This document shows positions 45,440-55,928 of a stretch of DNA of 64,000 bases, one piece after another. This DNA comes from Ulva prolifera (taxonomy: Eukaryota > Chlorophyta > Ulvophyceae > Ulvales > Ulvaceae). The translations under genes were made by a program, and so were the position numbers. Numbering within the stretch: position 1 is the stretch's first letter; each line of letters begins with the position of its first letter. The stretch covers positions 7,293,361 through 7,357,360 of the forward strand of contig CM041200.1 of assembly GCA_023078555.1 (NCBI GenBank), written 5' to 3'. A model generated the notes under the pieces. That model ran no database searches. It saw nothing but the letters and a program-made list of their open reading frames with translations, and was not told where the DNA came from.

Positions 45440-48400
45440 ATGCAGATCACAGGCCCTGACATGGCCGCTGCCGCCCCTGGCCCGGCTACCGCCCCTGCGC
45501 CGCGCGCTGCCCTGCCTCCGACCTCCATGATCGATCTGCTTGCCGCGACTCCGGCTGCAGAGGCCCCTGCACCAGATGGCCTGCAGCTGGTTGTCCCGGC
45601 GGCCAACATCACGGTGGTGCGGACGGCGGCGGAGCTGCAGCGGGCGGCCCTCGCCGGCGCCCAGGACATCGAGATCCGCGCCCACCTCGACCTCCGCTCC
45701 CTTGAGCGTGCTGCAAACCCTGCCATTCGCGAAGAAAGTTCGCTGCACAGCGACAAGCTTGCCCTGCTGTATGCGTCACCACCACTGAGATCAATTCGGG
45801 TATGTTGGCCACCCTGAAAGATATCCCCGCACATCAGCATATTCACACATGTACACCCACACCAGCACACGCAAATTTGCTACCAACATGAACCCCTGTC
45901 CAGCCCCCGCCACCCCTGCGACGTGAACCAACCGAACTGCATACATCCACCTCACTGCCGCACCATCCCGGCATTGCTGACCACAATACCCGCTCGGGCG
46001 GCCAGCTTCTAAACTAACTCTCCATGGTCATGAATGTTCCTGAAGTGTAGTGGCCACTCCCAATGGTGCCACCTTGCCAGTACACCCGCTGGTCCTGAGC
46101 ATGCTTCTGGCTTGCTTCGCGATGGCATTGTCTGCTCAGAACGCTACTGAAAATCATTCAGCACATGCCGCCGCGTTGCTGCATTGAGTCTTGATGATTG
46201 AGGCTTACCATGGTGTACAGGGCAACTGCTCAGAGGCGGATGCGGAGGCGGCCCTCGGCCTCCCCTCCGAGACCCTCCCTGACCTCCTGCCCCTGAAGCC
46301 CCGGCAGTGCCTTCTCCTCGTGGACGACTCGTGGCTTATGGTCAACAGCGGCAGCATCTGGGTGGACAACCTCTACGTCAAACTCAGCCGCAAAAAGGTT
46401 CAGCCAATACTTGCGTTCATGACTGCTGGGTTACAGTCGGCAGGCCCGCCAATCGGCCGTAGTGACATTTACGTGACAGCCACAACGTTTCACGGGGAGC
46501 ACCGCGGCACTGCATCCGGCATCTTTTGTGACGTCAACGAAGTCACGGTCTATGCTGACGGTGCGCACCACTGTATGGCCTGCGGAGTGTGTCGTAGTGG
46601 CGTCCAGAAAGCTACGTAGTACACCATACATATTGCAGAATCAATGTCAAGGGGCATGCGGGGAAACAGTGACATTGCCAATTTTGTATACCTCCCCCTT
46701 TACACACCCAGCGTGATGAAAGTACAATAATCACTACGATCATGAGGTAGAAACATCATGCATGGCTACAGCTGCAGGCTGCGGGTGCGAGTGTTCTCGC
46801 CGTGGACCGAGCTGGAATGCAAAATTGGGTGTCACGGTTGCGGCAGGCTGCTTTTTGCCTGACTAGGGGCTTCTTCTGCTCCATTCTTGATTCGGACCCC
46901 GGCCGTTTGGGCATCTGCGATGAATATGCATGTGCCGGCAGGCTGCACGCCTCGAGCTGGGCTCTACAGCGGGCAGTATGATACTATGATAGCCCGGCTG
47001 TGGTGCTCCCTGCCTGTCTGACTATGTGCTTTCAGCACATGCATCTGCCAAGGGGTCAGTTCTGGTGCCATGGGGGTGTGGCGACAGTGGGGCATGAGTT
47101 GCGCTTAGGTGGTCTTGCCGTTGCGCACACCCCTGCCTGCAGCGCGATAGTGAGTGTGGGTGCGTCGATCGATTGGGAGCTCCTAGTGCTCCGCAGGCTT
47201 TCATGTACACCGGTCCTTGGGGTGCTGACGCCGATATCCTTGTGTTCATGTTCTGATGCCTGGCAGGAAACCAGTCAATCAAATGCTCGTGTACCACCGT
47301 CCAATGATGGCAGGCTGCCTCTAAGTGCCGTGTGCATATGCCGTTGCCTGCATGTGGGTCTTGCATGTGATGTGCACCCTACCAAATGCAACTGATGCCG
47401 CACTGGATGGCATGCGATTCTGACATTATCAATTATTGTCCTTGGCGTGCGCGAGGACTGCCTTCATGCGGCGGAGCGTCACCGTGGCAGCTGCGTGGCA
47501 ACATTGTGAAGAAAAGTGTGCAGGCTGCATCTTCACGGACTGGGCAGGCTTCCGGTCCCCCATCATCCTCAAGTTTCAGAGCATGGCCAGTGTTCGCAAC
47601 TCTGTCTTCCGCAACATGCACCTCCATGCTGAGATCGTCGATGTCTCCTTTCAGGGTACAATAAACTTCCAGAACGTTTCCTTCGTCAACGTCAGCCTTG
47701 AGCACGGCGCCATCGTCAGCACCACCCTCAACGACTACCAGCAGTCGATCGGGTACTACCTCAACTACTATGCGGAGGATGACGAGGCCTACGACATGCC
47801 TGTATCGATTGTCCCGCCGGGCCATCGAAGCATGTTTGGCGAGCAGCTTGCAGTCTTCAATAGCACTATGAGCGACTGTGTGTACCTGCTCCGTACATTC
47901 GGCGATCCGGACAGTCTGCCTGCGGGCTGCCCATTAAGGGCGGATGAGGCCCGCAATCGCACAATTTACCGTGGCAGCGGCTCGGCTACGGTCGACTATA
48001 GTCTGTTTCAGGAGTATGGTTATAGTGACTACGTAGAGGGGCCTGCTGCCGGGCCGGACTCCATGCTCGCGCCTATCCAGTACAACTACGGTGCGGCCTG
48101 ATACTGATCATGACGACGGTGCGGCCGATCGCCGATGCTAGCTGCCTCAGCACTAAGACAGCCTTTTAAGCCTGAGTGAGGGTATCAAGGCATCGCTTAA
48201 GATCATGATCTGCACTGTGACTCTATTCTCAGTGCGTGCACCATGTACGTTGAAACTGTCATGATCCGTCGACGTCTGTATCTGTCATTTTTTGCCATCC
48301 CATCATGGACACATGAAACAGTGCCTGAGCCTACATGTAGGCTTCGGCATGATTGGGCGGGCACTATTTTTTTAAGATGGGCCGGGTTCTTGCATTTCAA

Positions 48401-51400
48401 ACAAAGTTCGCCCTTGCCCTGTGCCGGCTTCACTGTAAATTTCTAGCTATAGCTATAGCTATAGCAAGGCGCAGAGGCTACTTGAACGAGACATGCCAGT
48501 GTAGAAATATGTATATCCGCAGCCGCGGCTATGTGACACTTCTGCTTGATGCCGCCGCGGCGGCCAAGCACCAGGGGCACTCTGATGGACTGGGTCATGA
48601 GGGTTGTGCATGGTATCACGAGATGTGCAAATGGTCGCAGTTTCATGGCCGATGTGTCGCTAACACATTGCTGTGCAATGCCCAGTGCAAAATTGTTGAC
48701 CGGCTGGGTGCAGATGCGCGTGATGTGCCAGTCCAGAGTCCCGTAGCGGTCCAATAACCAATGACAACGTTAACTATGCAGACTACCATGAGAGTCTCAA
48801 CCCTTGGCTGAGGGGTGTGACGACAGACGATCAGATCTGGCTTGAACGGACACAGGAGGTGTGCACAAGCTCATACAAAACACTCAAGCTGGTGCAACAA
48901 ACAGTAGACACATTCGGCCTGATGCTGACGAGTGCGGTTGCATGGGTGTGTTGATATGTGCTGCGTGTTGCTGGTTGCATGGGTGTGCAGTTCCCCTGGT
49001 TGTTGCCCGTGGTGCCACCTGGCTTGCTTGATTTGACACAGTAGACAAACAAACCTCGGTATTCAGGTTTTGCCTCGTCTTGCGCCGGCCCCTGCCTGGC
49101 CGCCCTTTCGGCCCCCGCTCCCACCTCCGCAACAGAGGACCTCGCTGCTGCGGGAGCCAGCGACACCCTCCCCAGCCACGGCAGCCGCCATAGTTGGTCC
49201 TCTCTCAGAACAGGCACTCACATCTTCAGCCTCCAGCGACGGAAGTGGGCACCGCGTCAACATCATGGTCGTTCTGCTGATTGTTGCTGCGGAGGTTCTG
49301 CTGGCAGGCGCGCTGCTGTGGCTGTGGATCGCGATGGGCGACCGGCTGTTGCGCTGGTGTGCATGCCGGCGCTCCATGCATGCGGAGGCGCAGCATGCTC
49401 GGCAGCGCCAGCTTGACACCTCGCTGAAGGCCATACACAGAGTGCGGACCACAGACATGTCAGTATAGGGGTGTCGCGATGGGCTCATCAGGGGCCAAGC
49501 CACTGCGGCTCGTCAGAAAGAAGCCGTCTGTCGCGCTGCTTTGTGTTATACTGATATGTTGTAAGCTGTACCAGTGCGGAAATGTTTTTAAATCCTTAGT
49601 AAGATGATGTCTGGTGTGATTGCGCTGCACAATGCATGCCTCCGAGCCCGTTTGTGTGCTTCTTCCCAGGTGCTTGTCCATATTTCATGCCAAAGAGGAT
49701 CTCAGATACAGAATGAGCCTGCAGCTATGCATACAATCAGGTCTCTGAAGTACAGTGGAGCCCGGTCGAGGCAGTTCATCATGCAGGATCCGGACTACTG
49801 GAAGCGAGCGACGTCGCATGCGGCCCGGCATCACAAACATGACGGCTCACCTCCACATGGCTATAATCATCAAGCAAGCCGAGGCATTACAGGAGGGGGG
49901 GACAGCCACAGGGTTGGCTCAGTCATCAGCGATGGTCCCGACGTCCCCCCAGCGTCGGCCCTCAACCCGGACTTCGAATACGCCCTACCACTCCACCTGG
50001 CCCTGTTTGCACAGCCCTCTTCATCTCTTGCATTGACCGGATACACCGAGCCCGGCAGCACTGTTGTTGTCGCGCCGTACACTGTCAGCCCTACACAGGC
50101 CGTCTGTGCGGCGGCAGCTGCTTCCACTCCTACGCACACCTCAGATGAGCAGACTCGAGATGGCGGAAGCGCGGTGCTTCCTGGTGTCAGCCTTCCCGGC
50201 TCTGCGGTGAACATATCAAGTGGCGGCGATAAGAACAATCGTGTTTCTTGGCAGAGTGAAGTGCAGCACAACCCCGCCATGCATATGGGCGGCGACGTCG
50301 TGCTCACGCCTAAAGAGTCTGAGCAGCATCATGATGGGTGCGCCTCGCCACCTGCGGCGGACGCAGTTGAAGGTGGCAAAGAGATCCGGCAGGGGCTTCA
50401 TTGCGATGCGCTGGCACACGCGGCAGACATGAACAAGCAGAAGCCTGATGTGGCTACACGCGTACTAGCTCGGCGGCTGCAGCGGCAGCTTGACAGCTTC
50501 ACTGCCCCTAATCTATTCCTGGGACGGCTTGAGATGCTGGGGCGCGGCCAACGCCGCCGAGGAGGTACGACTAGATGTGGCGACCTTGTTTGTAGGTTTC
50601 GTTTTGTGTGATGTCGATAGCTTTTGCCTAGGCTTGATGAGGTGGCGCTCAGATACAGCCAAAGCTCACATGCATACTGCCAGATGCCATTGCGATGGAA
50701 GAGGGGTGCTTGCAATTGGGTGTGGCTCCGTGTGCCGTGTGTTGGTGACCTGAGGCGCAGCTGTGTTGGCAGCCTCACTGAGTCAGCGGCAGCATGTGGC
50801 TTCAGTTTCAGGTCAGCATGTGGCTTCAGTTTCAGGTTTTCATGCCAGTACAATAGGCAGTCCCGCAACGATTCACGCTATTGTGTCCTGGTCGCTGTTC
50901 GAACAATGATAGCCCACATGCATATGATGAGCCAGGAGCTTGGGGTCGGGATTGGGCAGGTGTTTCTAGCTCAGGTCGTGGCAACGTGCACTGCCTCTGC
51001 GGCAAGAGAAAGCGCAACTATTTTCATGAATGACGGTTGAGTAGTTGTGCGAGTCTGGCGGTGTCAGACGGGAATGCACAACATGCGTTGTGATGCCATG
51101 GGGCACCCATGTCAGACACCCTGAGAGTGAGATTTAGCATCATTTGAGCTTCTGGTTGGTGTGTTCCGTTTGAGCACGAGTTCTGGTCTGGGCAGTACTA
51201 GTATTCCACTGCAGGACACTCTCGTGCAATAGTCGTGCTGAGCATTCGCCACAGTGCCTGGAGCATGCGACTCCCAATATCTGGAGTACTGCTGTGCAGT
51301 TTTCAGTAGTAGCTCGTTCAACCGATGACAAACTGCAGATTGCAGGGCAGGCGGTGGTGCAGTTTGCACAGAGCCGGCAGGACCGCTGCGAGTTTGCGAT

Positions 51401-53203
51401 CAAGTTCTTCCTGGACTGGGAGGCTTTCGTCACCGAGGCCGCACTCTACGCCGCAGCCTTCCCCCACCTCCGCCGCACTGTGTCCCCGGAGGTCGTAGCT
51501 GTGGCTGATGCACCGGCCGGGAGCGGCGCTGCTTCACCGGTGCTGATGTCAGAGGCTGTGGCGCGGTTCCTGCCGCAGGTGGAGGCGGTGTGTGACGGCG
51601 CGGCGGGCGGCCTGGAGGATCCCTGGGGGCGGCCGCTGCCGCCATGCATTGTAATGGAGAAGGGAGAGAGCTTGCAGGACCTGTGTGACCGGGCAGAGCC
51701 TGACGTCTTCACAGTCTTCTCGGTGCGGCTGGTGTTACTTTCAACGCTGCACACTGTGGGCCGTGTAGTTTTTGCTGTTCCTCAGTAATTCAGCAGCCTG
51801 TGGCATTGAGGTATCAAAAGTGCGACATATTTCGCGATTTCGCAAAGCCTACATCGCAACAGTCTGATGAACTATGATTGACGTAGCCGTGCTAGCTGAA
51901 AACATCATATGATCAGATCCGTATGTGAATTATAAAAACAAGTAATCTAGATATGTGACATGTAGGGGACATTTTTGCAACAGGCTGCTGCAGACATCTG
52001 TCCCAGAGTTGTCAGAGGTCAAAGCATCTTCTCAAGAAGCCTTTTGCGTATGTAATCTTTTCTGGCAGTCTGGACTGACCATCTGGTCAGTGCTCATGCA
52101 GGTGTTGTCCAACGTGTCGCGCCGACTGGCAGACATGCATGCTGCCGGCTTCGTACACCGCGATCTCAAGCCCGCCAACATCATGTGGCTGCCGAGGCAG
52201 AACCGCTGGACGGTCATTGACTTTGGCTGCGTTGCGCGGGTGGGCGAGGAGGCGCCACTGAGCTTCAGCCTGGCATATGCCGCCCCAGAGGTCGCAGTGG
52301 CGTATCGGGGCCGCCAGCAAAGCATCGAGGCGCAGCCGGCGCTAGATGCGTGGTCGCTGGGCGTCACCGCTTTCGAGCTGCTGACCGGAGCACCCGCCTT
52401 TGACCTAGTGGCCCTTGGACGCAGTGCGGTGCGCTGGCTTCTCCTTGGGGAAGGCCTCCCGTCTTTGTTCCACTTCTGCATATGCATGCATTGCCAATGG
52501 GCTGTGGATTCATCGCTTGCAGGCTCGTGTGTAGCCTGCAGGCGTCCACAGTGTGCACACTCCGTACGTGGAATGTGCCAGGCCATGCATGATGCCTTGC
52601 CATGTAGTGTGGTGATCATGGCATGATCACTGCAGGCGTCCATGCTCAAGGATCCTCCGGAGTTACTATCTGGATCTGCCTGCATGCAGTGGTGGGGGTA
52701 CTTGTAGGGGTCAGGGCGGGGGCCATGATCAAGTAGAGTACTGCTGCCATGGATCATTGGCCTCATATGACTGAACCAACGTACTGCGCGTGCAGAGTGC
52801 AGGCATTTATGGGAAGTGTTAACCTGGTTTTCCTGTTCTGTTAATTGAGACAGGCACACGGCAATGCATAACAGTACACTAGAGTGGGACGAACAGTACG
52901 GAGTTCATGAGTATTGAAAATCCTGTTGTTGGATTCATGACGGTGCGTTTCCCACAACTAGGAGCTTTCAAACAGTCACGGAAGCTGGGCATACCCCTGT
53001 AGGTGGTATCAATGCTGGAGGGAGCAACCCCCCTGCCGTGGGAGGGCGAGCTGAGCCAAGGGCTCCAGCGCAAGCTCGGGGTTCTCGGCCGGCCGGTGCT
53101 GCAGCTGCTTCAGCGGGAGCCCGTCCGCCGCAGCACCCTCGAGGTCTTCCACGTCTCCTGTGGCCACATCTTTGCGCAAAGCACCACCACATCACAGACA
53201 TAA
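45440..53203 (+). CDS. Gene E: chimeric receptor-like Ser/Thr protein kinase
   Basis: Exons: 45440-45799, 46221-46560, 47524-48090, 48782-48858, 49067-49441, 49787-50564, 51346-51722, 52102-52428, 53003-53203 (1133 aa). Exons 1-2 are almost identical to gene F (NPAIREESSLHSDK; GNCSEADAEAALGLP), and exons 3-9 are almost identical to D. The protein therefore joins an F-type N-terminal ectodomain to D-type remaining ectodomain, stalk, transmembrane helix and kinase. Exon 3 is patchy: PVSIVPPGHR as in F, but LAVFNSTMSDCVYLLRTFG as in D. Exon 6 keeps the 22 residues deleted in D. The exon 9 acceptor reads CCCTGTAG where D has CCCTGCAG; it is still a legal AG. HRDLKPAN, DFG, YAAPE and AIK are all present. 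No stop or frameshift interrupts the model. Confidence 0.83.
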
Positions 53204-53475
53204 GGCTTGCATATGGGTATGCAAGCACGTGCTCACAAGCACAGAGCGGCAATGTCACTTTCCAAGGAGGGAGTTAACGAATTCAGGCAGTCCGGCGTGA
53301 TGTTATTAGTTCAGCAGGCGATCAGGATCAGGAGTGTGCGGAGGCCGCCTCCGGGTTATAGACTGAGTCTGTGCATCACCATGCTGAAGTTAGTAATTAC
53401 TGCTGCCTCGGAGTGCTTGCCATGGCAGTCTCTGGCGACGGCTGTGGGCCCAAGGTGCTTATGTCCAGCTGGTGG

Positions 53476-53654
53476 CAATTTACTGAATCTGTGTTACAAG
53501 GACAAAGGCAGCAAGGCGGGCAGCACCGCGAGAGTAGCAAGCAGACGAAGCAAACACCAAGACACCCACGCACATCTCACCCATCACCGGCGCAGCAAGC
53601 GACACAGATCCGCAGACCGCCAAGCACACACCCACACAATTTACTGAATTTGTG
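53476..53654 (-). mobile_element. 143-bp retroposon, 18-bp target duplication, empty site known
   Basis: The target CAATTTACTGAATTTGTG appears once in the paralogous D-E region (43192-43209) and twice here (53476-53493 with one change, and 53637-53654). Between the two copies lies a 143-bp insert beginning TTACAAGGACAAAGGCAGC. This is a clean filled/empty pair. It shows that the family moved after the 10.5-kb duplication and that the duplicated target is long. Confidence 0.88.
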
Positions 53655-54201
53655 CGTGGTTGCAATACTCGGCTGCATTGTATCTCCAGTGGGGATTCAG
53701 CTCCAGTGGAGACTGAGCGGGCAGCCTTCCTGATCTGTCCCTGCAGAGCACTGCTCTGTGAAGCATGCTTGGGAGCCCTCGCATGTGCGTGACACATTGC
53801 TGTGCCATACATGTGCTATGTAGCACATTGGCCATGAATGCAACTGCAGAATAAATGGCTTCCTTCTGCTTCAAGCAGAAGTTCCATTGGAGTTAGACAT
53901 TGGGCCGTGGAGCTTCGCTGCCTCTACTCCCTACTGCATGCATGGCGAGATGGCTATGTTTATTGAAAATAAAGCCAGAATGATGTGAACATAAATGAGG
54001 CATGACTGTGTGGAGGCCAAGGTGGCCACATACGCTTTTCAAGTACCATGAGTGTGTCACTTGCTCATCTGTTTTTGCAGTGTTTTTCTATTCCTGATCA
54101 CTCGAGTTACAGATTTGTAACACTTGCTCATATGTCATCGGTGTGGATTTGAAGCTGCTTCATGACTGATGCTTACGTCTGCTTCCATTGCCTTACCTGT
54201 C

Positions 54202-54297
54202 TTTGCTGTCAGTGGTGTGCCCCTGCTGCAAGTTTGAAAACTATGTACATGTACATAGTTTTCAAACTTGCAGCAGGGGCACACCACTGACAGCAAA
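54202..54297. repeat. Perfect 96-bp palindrome, 48-bp arms, no spacer
   Basis: The left arm (54202-54249) and right arm (54250-54297) are exact inverted copies meeting at TATGTACATGTACATA. The D-E region retains only one arm (about 43762-43809). Such perfect inverted repeats can extrude as cruciforms and are prone to deletion in vivo and in cloning. Confidence 0.85.
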
Positions 54298-55197
54298 CTG
54301 CCACGGGTCCTCTGGAAGCTGGTAACAATTTTGCCTGATCTTCAGCTCATGAGCTTTCCTGCATGTGCATGCCGGCATCGACGGCCACGACAGTGCACGA
54401 CAGTGCACGAGACGACAGTGCACGAGAGACCTCAAGGAAGTCGCCAGCGCTTTGAAGACCTGGGCATGTCGCACAACATTCAGATCTCCCATTATCAAAG
54501 CATCGAAGAGTCCATGTTGGTTGGAAGTCCTCCGCCGCCATGGCCATATACTGCTAGTTGGTGTGAGCGCGGACTGGCGATGTCATATCTGTGTACAACT
54601 GCGACGTGCTCGCGACGTGCGGGGCGAAGTTCTGTCAAATATCGCGGTCGCGATGGCACGTGCCCTGCACCTGACCAGTGAACAGTTTTTGTCCAGCTGC
54701 CTTCCTCATTCGCTTCAGTGCGTGCACGACGGACATGCTTCCGTGATACAGCTAATGCTACCGGTCTGTCGCGCCCGTGGTCATCATGATCACATATCTT
54801 CGAATTCCCCCGCTGCTTCGCATCGGTGATCTGCCGTCAACATCTGCTGCGTTCTGCAAGCTGCACGTTGCCGCTGGCCCGGGTCTTGACTTCGCTTGCG
54901 TGCTGTTTCTCAGACCTGTAGCCCGGACGAGTCCACAGCGAGCAGCAGAAAGATGAGAGCCAATGCTCGGCCATCTCACATTCCCGTGAGGATTTCTCAG
55001 CTTCACGGTAGTACGTCGGCAGTCTCACTGCGCACACCAAGGTGTACTGCGTTCCCGCTCGAGCTCTGAGCCCGCTCTTCGTGACAGCCCTTGCAAGCGG
55101 ACTGGCCAACAAGCACTTTGGTGCGTTTTCATCTGATACGAAATTGCGCCGGCGTAGACAGTGTCGCCTGCAATTGCCTCGAGCTCATAGTGAGCCA

Positions 55198-55315
55198 CAG
55201 GCCGTTAGTGTTACAAGGACAAAGGCAGCAAGGCGGGCAGCACCGCGAAAGAAGCAAACAGACGAAGCAAACACACAGACACCCACGCACGCGAAACCCA
55301 CCAGGCCGTTAGTGT
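55198..55315 (-). mobile_element. 90-bp retroposon, paralogue of 44709-44826
   Basis: CAGGCCGTTAGTGT flanks it at 55198-55211 and 55302-55315. The insert differs from the D-E copy by very few bases, consistent with a single insertion followed by segmental duplication. Confidence 0.8.
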
Positions 55316-55482
55316 CGCCGATGTTGGGTCGAGGCAGCTGCCATGCATCCACATCCCACAGGAGTACTCACACACCCTCTGCTATTCTCGGTCTCCTGCT
55401 AAGCTAGCGGCCCCCTCACATTTTTTTTGTATCAAACCTGCTGCTGGCGCCAGCTGCGGTGTTGCTTGGCTCTTCGATAATG

Positions 55483-55527
55483 TGCGATAGTCCAGTGGTA
55501 GAGCGGTCTTATTACTGGACTATCACA
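55483..55527. mobile_element. 45-bp minimal foldback element, paralogue of 44994-45038
   Basis: TAATG flanks both sides (55478-55482 and 55528-55532). The left end reads TGCGATAGTCC instead of TGTGATAGTCC, a single change since duplication. Confidence 0.65.
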
Positions 55528-55928
55528 TAATGCTGTGTGGATATCCTGTTGCAGAAGAGCGAATACAGATTTGCATTCGAGGTCATGGCTGTACATGTAG
55601 GATTCCATTGTAACACTGCGGCTCTTAGTCAAAGGGAGACTTCTGTGAAATTGCGGTGGTTTGAAATTGCCTGATCCGATCATAGGCTACACCTCCGACA
55701 CCCATGGCCAACAAGTGTCACACATGAAATCATATCCATATCACGCAGGGTGTACACAATCCGGAGCCTGGACACGCGACCTGGCGCCTACTCCGGATCC
55801 GATGGCAGCTTAGGCCTGGGAAGCTGTGCTGAGACATTGCATGCACCGACGGAAGAGGATTCGGGCCGGACACTGGACATGCCCATGGTCAGCAATTTGG
55901 CGCACACCAACAGCTAGCCAAGTTGCTG

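Larger units (their letters stand above)
36650..47165 (+). repeat. Tandem duplication unit 1 (about 10.5 kb)
   Basis: The unit runs from intron 2 of gene D through D exons 3-9, the D-E intergenic DNA and exons 1-2 of gene E. It is nearly identical to 47166-57675. Matching points are exon 3 (37062 and 47524), exon 7 (41101 and 51346) and exon 1 (45440 and 55929), with offsets of 10245-10489 that vary because of later insertions and deletions. The exact edges are not sharp, because the intron 2 sequences of D, E and F are themselves related. Confidence 0.75.
53204..55928. other. E-F intergenic region
   Basis: It is the copy of 42956-45439. It adds a 143-bp retroposon and the second arm of a palindrome. 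Possible polyadenylation signals (AATAAA, TGTAA) sit where they do after gene D. I see no supportable gene. Confidence 0.5.
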
